Shown piece by piece: positions 1 to 10,049 of a stretch of DNA of 47,134 nt. How positions within the stretch are numbered: position 1 is the stretch's first letter; every line of letters starts with the position of its first letter. The notes under the pieces are model-generated. The model searched no databases and had not been told where the DNA came from. It saw only the letters and a program-made list of their open reading frames with translations. The position numbers were made by a program, and so were the translations under genes. Origin of the DNA: Phormidesmis priestleyi ULC007 (lineage in GTDB: Bacteria; Cyanobacteriota; Cyanobacteriia; Leptolyngbyales; Leptolyngbyaceae); assembly GCF_001895925.1 (NCBI RefSeq), contig NZ_MPPI01000010.1, positions 141,390-188,523 on the forward strand. The letters run 5' to 3'.

Positions 1-1953
1 AGGCATTGCCGCTAAATAGAACTGAATTGGAAACAGAAGTCTCTGAGGGTTATTGCCTTCTCTGACTGCCAAGACGACAAGATGCGCGGCTCTCGCTTCG
101 GGATAGTCTTCTTTGACATTCGCAATCTTCAACATATAGTCACTGACTAATGCCGCAATTCCTTTTTCGCGCTTGGCAAACAGTTGGATGGAAAGCGCGA
201 TCGCTTCCGCTACTGGAATCTGATCTTTAGTAGACAATCCTTGCAGCAATGCTTCCCACTGCTCGGTTGCTTTTGCCTGATCGAGAGAAATTTTTCCACT
301 CGACGTGAGATTCCCTTGCGTCGATTCGACAAAGATCTGACAGGCACGCACCGCCGGATCATTGGCGCTAGCACTTTGAACTAGACGACTGTAAAACGGA
401 TAGCTGCGAGTTGAAAGGGCATCGATCCAAGGAGCAAGCTCGATATCTGTTTCGGCATTCAGATCCCCAAAAAACTTTCCATAGCGGCGACGAGCTTCAT
501 TTACTGCGCCCGTGTTTCCTAGCTCTCGCCAGCAGTTTAGCAATGCTTCATACACTTCTTCATAGCGACAGCCGCCCTCGATCGCTTGAGTTAAAAGATC
601 GATCGCGTCTTGAGTCTTTCTCTCATCCGCTGCTAACAGTCCCTTCCGCCCCAATACTTCCGGCGAAGTGGGATAAATGCGTTCCGCTTGCTGAACCTCT
701 CCGATCGCAGTTCGGGTTCGCCCCATTGAAACCCAAGCATCGGCAAGGCGACAGTGCGCGTGTGCTAATGTCAGCTTTAAACGCTCCTCTGCCCAGTTCT
801 CAGGGTGTTTCTTGGCATCTTGTTCGATCCATTTTACTAAGCGAGTCAATAACCGTTGTCGTTCCTGTCCCGCGTCGTTAATTTCTAGCGCTTCTAGAGC
901 ATTCACTACGAGTTGAGGATTCAATGACTCATTTAGCAAAGGTTGCCAGAGTTGAACAGCACATTCGGTTTCGCCTTGAGTGAAGGCTTGTTGCCCTGCC
1001 AAAGTTAGGAGCGGCGATCGCAGGTTTACCAATTCAGGAAATTGTTTAGACTGCCTCACTTTTAGCAACGCATGTCCTGCATCGTGATAGTTGCCCTGAT
1101 CAATCAATTGCACCACCGCCAAAGCACTCAGCAGTTCTTGAGCCGCTTGATCGGTTTGTTTGACCAGAATATTTTCGATGTCTCCCGTCTTTGCCTGCTG
1201 GAAGATAGCTAATCGCGTCAAAATCGGATGATCGAGAAACTTGGGTTTGCCATAAAACGCGCCCCACACTGAAGGTGCAGCGAGTCCTAATTTGGCGGCG
1301 GCAGCGTCCCAGTTTCCGATCGCTTGCTGTGCATAAACGACCCAAGCATCTGGCAAATCTTTTGGCGTGGCCGGACGCTTGACCTTCTGAAACGAGGTCA
1401 AAGCCGTCTCTGGTTCGCCGTTTTTAAGCGCTAACACTCCGCGAACCCAATGAAGCTGCGGGGCGCTAAACCGCTTGGCTTGTTTTGTGATCAACTGCTC
1501 AACCGTTTGGGTATCGCCTTTGAGTAACAAAAGTTTTAAGTAGCAGATGGCAAACTCTTTGGGGAGCGTTCCTTGTTCAAAGGCAGGGCGGATCAGATCT
1601 AAGGCAGCATCCAATCGATTGAGAGAAACCAGACATTTTGCTAACCAGTAATGCGCTTCCCCAACCAATCCTAAGTTCAGCGCTTGCCGGAATGAGCTTT
1701 CCGCTTGCTTAAAATCGGCTTTCTGGAATTCTTGTTGACCTCGCAGTGACCAAATCTCAGCTTCTGTTGGCTTAAACGCAAGATCAGGCTGAGTGCGTCG
1801 AACTTTTTTAATTTCTTCGATCGCTTGACGATATTTCTTTTGGGTCAACAGCGATCGTAGTTGCCCTTGAAAGGCATCTTCCACATTGCCAACCGCAGCA
1901 CTCGGCTGAGTTTTTGAGTTAAACCGATGTTTTGCCACAGGGGTTTTCTCCAT
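1..1953 (-). CDS. Large tetratricopeptide-repeat protein, C-terminal part outside window
   Basis: The reading frame stays open on the minus strand from an ATG (MEKTPVAKHRFN...) to the left edge, so at least 651 residues are present and the C-terminus is missing. The protein is soluble, with no signal peptide or membrane segment. It is rich in helical pairs of TPR type, for example FQKADFKQAESSFRQAL near residues 75-95 and AHYWLAKCLVSLNRLDAALDL after it. TPR proteins are protein-interaction scaffolds; nothing visible gives an enzymatic role. A TATA-rich, CGATCG-poor stretch separates it from trpB upstream on the same strand. The product is a confident TPR protein of unknown function. Confidence 0.8.
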   Translation of the reverse strand, partial: MEKTPVAKHRFNSKTQPSAAVGNVEDAFQGQLRSLLTQKKYRQAIEEIKKVRRTQPDLAFKPTEAEIWSLRGQQEFQKADFKQAESSFRQALNLGLVGEAHYWLAKCLVSLNRLDAALDLIRPAFEQGTLPKEFAICYLKLLLLKGDTQTVEQLITKQAKRFSAPQLHWVRGVLALKNGEPETALTSFQKVKRPATPKDLPDAWVVYAQQAIGNWDAAAAKLGLAAPSVWGAFYGKPKFLDHPILTRLAIFQQAKTGDIENILVKQTDQAAQELLSALAVVQLIDQGNYHDAGHALLKVRQSKQFPELVNLRSPLLTLAGQQAFTQGETECAVQLWQPLLNESLNPQLVVNALEALEINDAGQERQRLLTRLVKWIEQDAKKHPENWAEERLKLTLAHAHCRLADAWVSMGRTRTAIGEVQQAERIYPTSPEVLGRKGLLAADERKTQDAIDLLTQAIEGGCRYEEVYEALLNCWRELGNTGAVNEARRRYGKFFGDLNAETDIELAPWIDALSTRSYPFYSRLVQSASANDPAVRACQIFVESTQGNLTSSGKISLDQAKATEQWEALLQGLSTKDQIPVAEAIALSIQLFAKREKGIAALVSDYMLKIANVKEDYPEARAAHLVVLAVREGNNPQRLLFPIQFYLAAMP

Positions 1954-2122
1954 GATTGAATGCCAGAACTTAGTTTTACACCTAATTTAGGAGTCCTTGG
2001 AATCAGTCACTCTCAGCCTATCTTAATCTTGTCGCTACGGCTAAATTTCTCAATCTTTTACAACTTACTCGCTGATCGCGCAAAATAATCTACAGATCGG
2101 ATTACGCGATCGACAAACACAT

Positions 2123-3370
2123 TTATGGATTGAGAGTTTTAGAAACCGTCAGCACGTCTTTATCACCGCGACCAGAGCAGTTGATCACAATACGAGGGCT
2201 GCCAGTCAGTTGAGGACAGAGCGTGTCAAGATAAGCGATCGCGTGTGCCGTCTCTAGTGCAGGAATAATTCCTTCTAGCTGCGATAACTGCTGAAATGCA
2301 TCTAACGCTTGCCGATCGGTCACGGCGTAATATTCGGCGCGTCCGAGTTCCATTAAGAAGCTGTGTTCGGGTCCGACTCCTGGATAATCTAAGCCTGCAC
2401 TGACTGAATGCGGCTCAATCACCTGACCGTCTTCATCTTGCAGCAGATAGCTCATTGCTCCGTGCAAAACGCCGACTCGCCCTTTTGTCAGCGTCGCTGC
2501 GTGTTTTTCGGTTTCGACTCCGTGACCTGCCGCTTCGACCCCAATCAGACGAACAGTCGGCTCGTCGATAAACTCGTGGAACAGCCCGATCGCATTCGAC
2601 CCACCCCCCACGCACGCCAGCAAAATATCCGGCAAGCCGCCCCACTTTTCTTGTGCCTGAACGCGCGTCTCTTGACCAATCACCGCATGAAAATCGCGCA
2701 CCATCATAGGATATGGGTGCGGCCCCGCGACCGAACCAAGAATGTAGTGTGTTGTCTCTACATTTGTCACCCAGTCTCGAATTGCTTCAGAACACGCATC
2801 CTTCAAGGTTCCTGTGCCTGATGCGACGGGGCAAACTTCAGCACCCATCAATCGCATCCGAAAGACGTTGAGCGATTGCCGCTCCATATCCTGAACACCC
2901 ATGTAGATGATGCACTTCAGCCCAAATCGGGCACAGACGGTTGCGGTTGCTACCCCGTGCTGTCCGGCTCCGGTTTCAGCAATGACACGCTGTTTGCCCA
3001 TACGTTTTGCGAGTAGGGCTTGAGCTAAAGCGTTATTAATTTTGTGTGCCCCGGTGTGGTTGAGATCTTCTCGCTTGAGATAAATCTGGGCACCTGTGCC
3101 GTCGGGTCGTGCGTAATGCTCTGTGAGTCGCTCTGCAAAATATAGGGGACTGGGGCGACCCACATAATCGCGCAAAAGCCCTTGCAGCTCTTGCTGAAAA
3201 TCGAGATCGTTGCGATATTGCTGATAGGCTGCCTCTAGCTCAAATAGGGCAGGCATCAGGGTTTCAGGGACATACTTCCCGCCAAACTTGCCAAATCTTC
3301 CGAGAGAGTCGGGGCGGTTTTGGGGCGAAGAATCTGTTTGGAGACTGCGAGGAAGCGGTGTAGTCGTCAC
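2123..3370 (-). CDS. trpB: Tryptophan synthase beta chain
   Basis: Catalyses PLP-dependent condensation of indole with serine to tryptophan, acting with TrpA in the cytoplasm. The protein contains the [14 protein letters not shown] start of the family, the PLP-lysine segment [16 protein letters not shown], the [13 protein letters not shown] loop and the [13 protein letters not shown] phosphate-binding glycine loop. I chose a GTG start giving [11 protein letters not shown] (415 residues, the usual family length). A longer ATG-initiated frame reaching base 3454 would overlap the divergent SUI1 gene and adds residues not expected in TrpB. trpA and the other trp genes are not adjacent, which is common in cyanobacteria. 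Confidence 0.95.
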   Translation of the reverse strand: MTTTPLPRSLQTDSSPQNRPDSLGRFGKFGGKYVPETLMPALFELEAAYQQYRNDLDFQQELQGLLRDYVGRPSPLYFAERLTEHYARPDGTGAQIYLKREDLNHTGAHKINNALAQALLAKRMGKQRVIAETGAGQHGVATATVCARFGLKCIIYMGVQDMERQSLNVFRMRLMGAEVCPVASGTGTLKDACSEAIRDWVTNVETTHYILGSVAGPHPYPMMVRDFHAVIGQETRVQAQEKWGGLPDILLACVGGGSNAIGLFHEFIDEPTVRLIGVEAAGHGVETEKHAATLTKGRVGVLHGAMSYLLQDEDGQVIEPHSVSAGLDYPGVGPEHSFLMELGRAEYYAVTDRQALDAFQQLSQLEGIIPALETAHAIAYLDTLCPQLTGSPRIVINCSGRGDKDVLTVSKTLNP

Positions 3371-3434
3371 GATCGCTAGATGAGTGTAGAGGACAGCCTC
3401 TATTATAGAGGTCGGCAGTTTTCCTGTTCTCACT

Positions 3435-3800
3435 ATGGCAGTTTCAAAACGCAAATCTTCTCAGTCTGGTGATTCGCCTAAAGATAAAATCGTCTATTCT
3501 GAGTTTGGCAATAGCAACTCAGAGGCTTTGCAGCGTGGGGTTCCTGACTTGCCGCCCAATCAGCAAAATTTGAGAGTGCAGGTGTCTCGCAAAGGTCGCG
3601 GAGGAAAGACCGTCACCGTGATTACTGGATTTCAAGGAAAAGCCGAAACGCTTAGTGCGTTGCTGAAGACGTTAAAAAATCAGTGCGGAACAGGTGGCAC
3701 CGCTAGAGAAGAGACGTTGGAGATCCAGGGCGACCATGCTCAAAAGTTGGTGCAGATCTTGGTGCAGTTAGGCTACAAGGCGAAGATTAGCGGCGGTTAG
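3435..3800 (+). CDS. SUI1/eIF1-like translation initiation factor (YciH family)
   Basis: A 121-residue protein with a disordered N-terminal third and a C-terminal SUI1 domain (about residues 45-121). The domain shows the family hallmarks [17 protein letters not shown], then [21 protein letters not shown] and a terminal [10 protein letters not shown]. YciH-type proteins bind the small ribosomal subunit and influence start-codon selection fidelity in vitro; the physiological role in cyanobacteria is not settled. It is divergent from trpB with about 64 bases between the chosen starts, so the two genes must share a compact promoter region or begin transcription inside each other. Confidence 0.9.
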   Translation: MAVSKRKSSQSGDSPKDKIVYSEFGNSNSEALQRGVPDLPPNQQNLRVQVSRKGRGGKTVTVITGFQGKAETLSALLKTLKNQCGTGGTAREETLEIQGDHAQKLVQILVQLGYKAKISGG

Positions 3801-3973
3801 ATAGCACTCTTTCGCAATTTAATCTTTGATTCCTGACTAATCTCTTCTTAAAGAGAGAGCTTTGCGCTTCACACTTCTACCGAGAGCGTGAGGATTTTTA
3901 AGGCACGTCTGACGATAATTTGAGACGTTCATGAAATACGGCTGTCGTTTTAGCTAACTTTTGGAGAATTGTC

Positions 3974-4342
3974 ATGGTAAAGAATTTGAACGATATGAAA
4001 GATCAAGATCCTGACAATCGCGATCGTCTTGCTAGCCAAAATGATGACGCTTCAGCTAATCAGTTTGGAACGGGTTATGACGGCGTAGATCCTGACAGCC
4101 AAAAGTCTGACGATCGTACCAATCAATTTGGTACGGGCTATGCTGGAACGCCTCCAAGCACTAGTGATGATGCCAATCAATTTGGTACGGGCTATGCTGG
4201 AACGCCTCCGAGTACCGATAATCGTGCCAATCAATTTGGCCTAGGCTACGGCGGAGTCGATGATTCTGTGATTGAAGATCCTTACGGAGATCGGGCAGAC
4301 GAGCAAGACTTAGACGACCTCTATGTTGATGTGGAGCGGTAG
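3974..4342 (+). CDS. Acidic, disordered protein with four NQFGTGY repeats
   Basis: I do not recognise a named family. The 122-residue protein is hydrophilic, Asp/Asn-rich and has no membrane segment or cysteine. It contains four copies of NQF-G-(T/L)-GY at residues 29-35, 50-56, 68-74 and 86-92 (spacing 21, 18, 18), two of them followed by AGTPPST. The copies are also clearly repetitive at DNA level, so the array grew by duplication. The C-terminus is strongly acidic (residues 96-122). A GGAGAA ribosome binding site lies just ahead of the ATG. The gene stands alone between SUI1 and the SLH protein; an intrinsically disordered binding or stress role is only a guess. Confidence 0.65.
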   Translation: MVKNLNDMKDQDPDNRDRLASQNDDASANQFGTGYDGVDPDSQKSDDRTNQFGTGYAGTPPSTSDDANQFGTGYAGTPPSTDNRANQFGLGYGGVDDSVIEDPYGDRADEQDLDDLYVDVER

Positions 4343-4518
4343 GACGATCGAGATTTACAGAACGTTTTTAAATGATGGGTAGAGGCATCGAATAGTGCTT
4401 TTGCCCATTATTTATTTGTATTGCTGTGAACCTCTTGTTGCTACAGTCGTCTTAAAGTATTGGAATCCTACTTGAGACTTTTGTAGCTTCCTCAACAGAG
4501 TCGCTTTGCAATATTGAA

Positions 4519-6315
4519 ATGTTAAATCTCCGTCATTGGCAGTTTCGTTTGATCTGCCTTTTCGTTTTTCTGCTGACTGTAACGGGGGTGCTTTGCTCAA
4601 GCGTTTCACCCGCCTTTGCTCAAACTCGATTCTCTGATATTCAAGGTCATTGGGCGCAACCTTGCATCGAAGCGCTGACCGATCGTAAGATTATTAATGG
4701 TTATCCCGATCGGACTTTTCGCCCCAACAGCCCGGTGACTCGCGCAGAATATGCAGCTTTGCTGGTCACGGCTTTTCCGGGCGTGGTGAATGCCACAATT
4801 CCGAGTAGGGATATTCAATTTCGGGATATTCCGGGTAGATTTTGGGCGGCGGGTGCGATTTCGGCAGCCGTGAACGCAAATTTCTTTTCTGGCTACCCCG
4901 ACAAGACCTTTCGACCCAATCAAAATATTCCTCGTGTGCAGGCGCTGGCAGCCTTAGCGAGTGGCGTGGGTTATGCCCCGAAGCAGCCTGTTGCTGAGAC
5001 ATTGGCTGTTTTTAGCGATGCTCAGAGCATTCCAGACTATGCAAAGAATACGATCGCAGGTGCCACCGAACAGCGCATCGTGGTCAACTATCCCAGCGTC
5101 AAACAATTGAACCCGAATCAGCCTGCGACGCGGGGAGACATTGCTGCTTTTCTGTGTCGCGCTCTACCGGGTACGACTGCTTTGGTGCCCGAGCGATACG
5201 TGGCTGGAAAGCCAGCAGCCCAACTGAGTGAGATTCGCGGGGTTTGGCTGACGAATATTGATAGTGATGTGATGTTTAGTCGCGATCGGCTCACCAAAAC
5301 TGTCCAAGAATTGGCAGACGCAAATCTCAACACCCTCTATCCAGCCGTGTGGAATTGGGGCTACACGCTCTATCCTAGCGAGACGGCAAAACAAACGATC
5401 GGAGTTGCCTATGATCCGCGACCCGAAGCGGTGGGGCTGAACGATCGCGATATGCTCAAAGAATTTGTTGAACAGGGACACCAACGCAAATTGAGTGTGA
5501 TTCCGTGGTTTGAGTTTGGGTTTATGGCACCTGCTGACTCGGAGCTAGCGCGGCTGCACCCTGATTGGTTGACTCAGCGATCGGACAAAACGCAAATCTG
5601 GCAAGAAGGCAAATATCCGCGTGTGTGGCTCAACCCGTTTAAGCCAGAGGTGCAAAAGTTCATTTCTAGTTTGATTCTAGAACTGGTTAACAATTACGAT
5701 ATCGATGGCATTCAGTTTGATGATCATTTTGGACTGCCGTTTGAATTTGGCTACGATAACTTTACGGTTGCGCTTTACCAAAAAGAAAACGCAGGAAAAT
5801 CTCCGCCAGCGAATGCCCAAGACCCAGCTTGGACAAAATGGAGAGCCGATAAAATTACAGCATTCATGACGCAAGTTTTCGAGTCTGTTAAAGCTCGAAA
5901 GAATCACGTTTTGATCTCTCTGTCGCCCAATAATTACGATTTTTCTTACACGCATTCGTTGCAAGATTGGCGCACTTGGGAACAGACGGGATTGTTAGAA
6001 GAGTTGGTTTTGCAAGTCTACCGAGACAGTCTTCAGGGATTTGCAGATGAATTAATGCGTCCCGAAGTGCAGGCAGCGCGATCGCACATTCCAACCGGAG
6101 TCGGCATTTTAACGGGACTGAAAGATCGTCCTGTTGCCTTTAAACAGATTCAAGATCAAGTTCAAGTTGTTCGCGATCGTAAGTTTGCCGGAGTCTCGTT
6201 CTTCTTCTATGAGACGATGTGGAATTTATCAGGGGAGACCGTTAGCGATCGGCGTTCTGCCTTCGCGAAACTATTTTCTACGACGCTCTATCGACCTAAA
6301 TTTCCGCCTGATTAA
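4519..6315 (+). CDS. Exported SLH-domain protein with family-10-like glycosyl hydrolase (GHL10/DUF187) domain
   Basis: 598 residues. The signal peptide ends at PAFA-Q (about residue 34). Three S-layer-homology units follow: FSDIQGHWAQPCIEAL...GYPDRTFRPNSPVTRAEYAALL, a second with GYPDKTFRPNQNIPRVQALAAL, and a third with NQPATRGDIAAFLCRAL. The second half is the GHL10/YddW-like barrel, beginning EIRGVWLTNIDSDVMFS and containing NLNTLYPAVWNWGYTLYPS and YDIDGIQFDDHFGLP near residue 393. SLH units anchor proteins to peptidoglycan-linked polymers or the outer membrane; the barrel is predicted to act on cell-wall or surface glycan, but its substrate is not known. This architecture is widespread in cyanobacteria. 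Confidence 0.9.
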   Translation: MLNLRHWQFRLICLFVFLLTVTGVLCSSVSPAFAQTRFSDIQGHWAQPCIEALTDRKIINGYPDRTFRPNSPVTRAEYAALLVTAFPGVVNATIPSRDIQFRDIPGRFWAAGAISAAVNANFFSGYPDKTFRPNQNIPRVQALAALASGVGYAPKQPVAETLAVFSDAQSIPDYAKNTIAGATEQRIVVNYPSVKQLNPNQPATRGDIAAFLCRALPGTTALVPERYVAGKPAAQLSEIRGVWLTNIDSDVMFSRDRLTKTVQELADANLNTLYPAVWNWGYTLYPSETAKQTIGVAYDPRPEAVGLNDRDMLKEFVEQGHQRKLSVIPWFEFGFMAPADSELARLHPDWLTQRSDKTQIWQEGKYPRVWLNPFKPEVQKFISSLILELVNNYDIDGIQFDDHFGLPFEFGYDNFTVALYQKENAGKSPPANAQDPAWTKWRADKITAFMTQVFESVKARKNHVLISLSPNNYDFSYTHSLQDWRTWEQTGLLEELVLQVYRDSLQGFADELMRPEVQAARSHIPTGVGILTGLKDRPVAFKQIQDQVQVVRDRKFAGVSFFFYETMWNLSGETVSDRRSAFAKLFSTTLYRPKFPPD

Positions 6316-6392
6316 AGAGTTTTGCGAAATTCATCCTCCCATCGCTGGATTTATCTCTAGAATCGATTCAGTATTCGGGAGTTACCTTCGTC

Positions 6393-7979
6393 ATGACTAC
6401 AGCCACACCTTCTACCACCCGCACCTATGACATTATTTGCTTTGGAGATGAAGTCCCCGGACTGTTAGCGATCGTCAGCGCGGCTAGAGAGTTTCGCCGT
6501 CGAAGTAAAACTGGCAAAAATCCTAAAACGCTAGTGATGTTTAAAGGCAACTCGCCCGATGGTGTGGGTGGGCACTTGGTCAGAGGCGGGTTGGCATATC
6601 TCGATCGGACGCACGTCCCAGACGACATTCGCAAAAAACTGGGCTTGTCTATGTTTGGTGACCCTGCATTCCTTTATAAAGAATTTTTGCAGCGATCGGG
6701 CGTGACCGAAATCGCGCTCGACCCTGGCAAAGCCGATGCTGCACTGCGAAAGATGTTGAGCGAAGCGGGCACCGACATTATTAGCCGCATTGAGATTCGA
6801 TCGGTGCTTATAAATGACTCAAAAATTGCGGGAATTCTGCTAGATAACGGCACCACGTTTTTAGCCAAACAGTTCATCGATTGCACGGTCAACGCAGAAT
6901 TGGCGCAAGCTGCGGGGGCAAACAAGCTAAAGGGCTTTGGCACTTTTGGGTTGCCCGGATCAGAACTGCCCGTAACGCTCACCTTTGAGACTCAAGGGCT
7001 GACGATGACGCGGCTTAAACAAGTCGAGTTAGACTACCTAAAGCGCTTGACCGACCCCAAAGATGTCCAAGCTCAAAAATTTATTCAGATTGCGGCTGGC
7101 GCTGATTCCAAGCTGGCGGATTGGTTTAAAAAAGATTTGCTCGATGACAAGGGTCAGTTGAAAACGATGCACGTCGGCTCTGACCACATCGATGTTCGCT
7201 GCAAAGCACTGTCGATCGTCTATCACGCTTTTCGAGGCAAACAGTTTGTGCTCTCTAAGAGTGGTGCCATTTTTGACGCAGCCAATATTGCGATTCTTCC
7301 GGGCGGCAGACTGTCTTGGAACGCTCTGCTGTGCAGTGTCACTGGCTCTCAAGCCGAAGTGATCGCTCGATCAGCCGCAAAGCCGACTCCTGAGATCGTG
7401 GCAGAAATGACGTTTGTTGATCGCTTCATGAAGAGTTTAGGAGCCACAAGTGTCCGACCTGCCAAAGAGCTTTATATCCGTCATGCCGGAAATGTGACTG
7501 GGGTGGTTGAGCCTCTGAGCGGCGCTCGAATGCTCGAAGGCGGCACCTTTAAAGATGACGCGATCGGCACATTTGGCTATGCCTTAGACGTGCGGGGAGG
7601 CATTGACGGATTAGGTCTAAAAGCCCATGCCCAAGGCTTTCCCAGCATCAGCTTTCACAAATCGCCGCTCTTTAACATTGGCATTCGTCATGCCTTGCTA
7701 AAATCGGTTCCCAATCTGGCTGTGGTTAGTCCTGCATCAGGCTTTGACGGCTATGGTTGTGCGGCTGGCAGAATTGTAGAATTTAATGTGGCGGTCGGTC
7801 AGGGTGTCGGAATCGCCGCAGCGCTAGCGATCACCACCAATCGGGATTTGGCGACGATTTCTAATCTTGAGGTTAGGCAAGTTCTTAAAGCGATCGGAAA
7901 AGAGCCGATCATCTACGGCAGAAGCTATACCCTCGAAGCGACCAACTTGCGAGATTTTGAGACGAGCATGATGGCATAA
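6393..7979 (+). CDS. FAD-dependent oxidoreductase (FAD_oxidored-like)
   Basis: 528 residues, soluble. The N-terminal beta-alpha-beta segment is TYDIICFGDEVPGLLAIVSAAREF, in which the usual GxGxxG glycines are replaced by GDEVPG. A second conserved stretch GGHLVRGGLAYLDR follows, as in FAD-dependent proteins of the PF12831 type. The C-terminus has SPASGFDGYGCAAGRIVEFNVAVGQGVGIAAALA, matching the FAD-binding end of that family. Substrate unknown. The gene follows the SLH protein by 77 bases and is probably co-transcribed with it or lightly separated. The altered dinucleotide loop is unusual, but the remaining fold signature is clear. Confidence 0.75.
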   Translation: MTTATPSTTRTYDIICFGDEVPGLLAIVSAAREFRRRSKTGKNPKTLVMFKGNSPDGVGGHLVRGGLAYLDRTHVPDDIRKKLGLSMFGDPAFLYKEFLQRSGVTEIALDPGKADAALRKMLSEAGTDIISRIEIRSVLINDSKIAGILLDNGTTFLAKQFIDCTVNAELAQAAGANKLKGFGTFGLPGSELPVTLTFETQGLTMTRLKQVELDYLKRLTDPKDVQAQKFIQIAAGADSKLADWFKKDLLDDKGQLKTMHVGSDHIDVRCKALSIVYHAFRGKQFVLSKSGAIFDAANIAILPGGRLSWNALLCSVTGSQAEVIARSAAKPTPEIVAEMTFVDRFMKSLGATSVRPAKELYIRHAGNVTGVVEPLSGARMLEGGTFKDDAIGTFGYALDVRGGIDGLGLKAHAQGFPSISFHKSPLFNIGIRHALLKSVPNLAVVSPASGFDGYGCAAGRIVEFNVAVGQGVGIAAALAITTNRDLATISNLEVRQVLKAIGKEPIIYGRSYTLEATNLRDFETSMMA

Positions 7980-8148
7980 GCAAGGAGTCTCACGACTAGA
8001 GGGGCGAGGGTTTTCTCCGCAAGTTTACGCAACGTCTCCGTCTTTTCACGGTGATCGTTCGTAAAAGTTTTAAATTATTTTTGCGATCGCTCGATAACTT
8101 CCGCTAAAGATCGGGATAAATAAGTAAGTGGACAAAACTAAACTTAAG

Positions 8149-8187
8149 ACCCTCACCCCCAGCCCGTCTCCCACAGGCGAGGGGAGC
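8149..8187 (+). repeat. Cyanobacterial GC-rich repeat (LTPSPSPTGEG-type)
   Basis: A run reading CCCTCACCCCCAGCC then GTCTCCCACAGGCGAGGGGAG. From memory, close relatives of this sequence occur in many copies in cyanobacterial genomes, and they translate as LTPSPSPTGEG when they fall in a frame. A short inverted pair (CTCCC / GGGAG) is present. It lies just upstream of the exporter's ATG and would be translated if an upstream GTG were used. Confidence 0.65.
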
Positions 8188-8214
8188 AAGATTCAAAGTC
8201 TTTCAAAATCTCGC

Positions 8215-10038
8215 ATGTCTCCTAACAAACTACTCCTAAAATTTGCCCTTCAGCACCCGATTTGGGTGGCTCTCACGATCGTTCTTGGATTTTCAGGAGC
8301 GCTGTTTAATGGAGTCAGCACCGTTCTGATCGTGCCAGTGATTTTGGGATTTTTAGGGCAAGACATTAGTCTTAAAGGAGTACCGCCCGTTTTACATCCC
8401 ATTTTCTCGGCTTTGAGCGGGGGAAACAACTCGAATTTGCTGTTGATGATGGGCGTAATCTTAATTGCGATCGCCCTCAAAAATGTCACCACTTATGCCA
8501 GCACTTTGGCATCGAGTCATTTATCGCGATCGCTGGTCAACGAGATTCGTCAAGAAGCGCTAAAACTGCTTTTAGAAGTCGATTTAGATTTCTACGCTAA
8601 AACTAAAGTCGGCGATTTAATTAATCGTCTCGGTGGTGAAGTTGGGTTAGCTGCGAATGCAATCCGAATTGCAATTCAACTTTTGACCACTGCTATTACT
8701 ATTTTGGTATTTGTGGCGTTATTACTGGCGATCTCGTGGCAATTAACGGTAGTGTCTACGGTGCTGTTGCTGTTTGTGTCGATTGCCAATCACTATTTTG
8801 TGGTTAGAGCCAAAAAATTTGGACAACAGCTATCTGATTCCTCACGCGAATATTCCATCAGACTGTTAGAGATTCTCAACGGGATGCGATTGGTCAAAGC
8901 TACGGGCAACGAATTGCGAGAATATCAGCGAATAGAAGACCTGATTCACGATCGTGAAAAAGCAGAATTTAACGCTCAAGCTAACACTGCCTTAATCGCA
9001 CCTGTTAACGAAATGGCAGGAATTTTAACAGTGCTAGCGATCGTCATTCTCGGTCGAATGTTCTTTGCAACTCAGCTTGCATCGCTATCGACGGTGCTGC
9101 TGACTTATTTACTGATTTTGTTTCGTCTTTTGCCATTTGTCTCGCAGTTGAACGGAATTCGGGGCGGATTTGCGGGGGCGGCTCCTAGCGTTGCAGTGGT
9201 GCATGATTTTCTGCGCCGTGACAATAAGCCGTTTATGAGTCTGGGCACTCAGCCCTATCAGCGTCTGCAAGAGGGCATCCGATTTGAGGGACTTTCGTTT
9301 GCTTACCCTGGTTATGAAGGGTTGGTATTAGACCAAATCGATCTGTGGTTGCCCAAAGGAACAACGTTGGCGTTAGTCGGTTCATCCGGGGCAGGAAAGT
9401 CTACGATCGCAGACTTACTGCCCAGATTTTATGACCCCATTCGCGGACGGATCATGATCGACGATCGCGACCTCCGAGATTTAGACGTGCGATCGCTTCG
9501 TCAGTCAATGGGCATCGTCAGTCAAGATACGTTTCTGTTTAACGACTCGGTGCGTAACAACATCGCTTATGCCTGTGAGCAAGTCACCGATCAGCAGATT
9601 GTCGAAGCCGCAAAACGCGCTAACGCTTACGAATTTATTGTCAACTTGCCTCAAGGGTTTGATACTGCGATCGGCGATCGCGGCGTAATGTTGTCGGGCG
9701 GTCAGCGTCAACGTCTGGCGATCGCGCGGGCGCTACTGCGTGACCCTGATATTTTGATTCTCGACGAAGCAACGAGTGCGCTTGACACCGTTTCTGAGCG
9801 ACTCGTGCAGCAAGCTCTGGATGAATTGAGCCGCGATCGCACCACGCTGGTGATTGCTCACCGTCTCTCAACCGTTCAGAAAGCAGATCAGATTGCGGTG
9901 CTTGATAAAGGTCAGGTTGTCGAAGTGGGCAATCACGAGAGTTTGTTGCAGAGACAGGGGCTATATGCCCGTCTTTACACGATGCAGTTTTCAGAAAATG
10001 AGCAGCCGATTTGCACTCAGCAAGTCACCGCAGAATAG
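8215..10038 (+). CDS. MsbA-like ABC exporter (fused membrane and ATPase domains)
   Basis: A half-transporter of about 607 residues. Six membrane helices span roughly residues 1-310, then a nucleotide-binding domain has Walker A VGSSGAGKST, signature LSGGQRQRLAIARALL, Walker B ILILDEATSALD and the switch AHRLSTV. All catalytic residues are intact, so it can work as a homodimer exporting lipid-linked or amphipathic substrates across the inner membrane. I chose ATG (MSPNKLLLKFALQHP) because an upstream GTG would translate the dispersed GC-rich repeat. The next gene, a glycosyltransferase, starts 11 bases after the stop, and three more follow closely, so the exporter probably flips a glycolipid made or decorated by them. 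Confidence 0.9.
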   Translation: MSPNKLLLKFALQHPIWVALTIVLGFSGALFNGVSTVLIVPVILGFLGQDISLKGVPPVLHPIFSALSGGNNSNLLLMMGVILIAIALKNVTTYASTLASSHLSRSLVNEIRQEALKLLLEVDLDFYAKTKVGDLINRLGGEVGLAANAIRIAIQLLTTAITILVFVALLLAISWQLTVVSTVLLLFVSIANHYFVVRAKKFGQQLSDSSREYSIRLLEILNGMRLVKATGNELREYQRIEDLIHDREKAEFNAQANTALIAPVNEMAGILTVLAIVILGRMFFATQLASLSTVLLTYLLILFRLLPFVSQLNGIRGGFAGAAPSVAVVHDFLRRDNKPFMSLGTQPYQRLQEGIRFEGLSFAYPGYEGLVLDQIDLWLPKGTTLALVGSSGAGKSTIADLLPRFYDPIRGRIMIDDRDLRDLDVRSLRQSMGIVSQDTFLFNDSVRNNIAYACEQVTDQQIVEAAKRANAYEFIVNLPQGFDTAIGDRGVMLSGGQRQRLAIARALLRDPDILILDEATSALDTVSERLVQQALDELSRDRTTLVIAHRLSTVQKADQIAVLDKGQVVEVGNHESLLQRQGLYARLYTMQFSENEQPICTQQVTAE

Positions 10039-10049
10039 AGGAGATTATT

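Noticed and set aside
2408-2821. Plus-strand open frame of 137 codons within trpB
   Set aside because: Shadow of the conserved TrpB reading frame on the other strand; no family resemblance.
3371-3454. ATG-initiated extension of trpB to base 3454
   Set aside because: Overlaps the SUI1 gene, adds residues not seen at TrpB N-termini; a GTG start gives the normal length.
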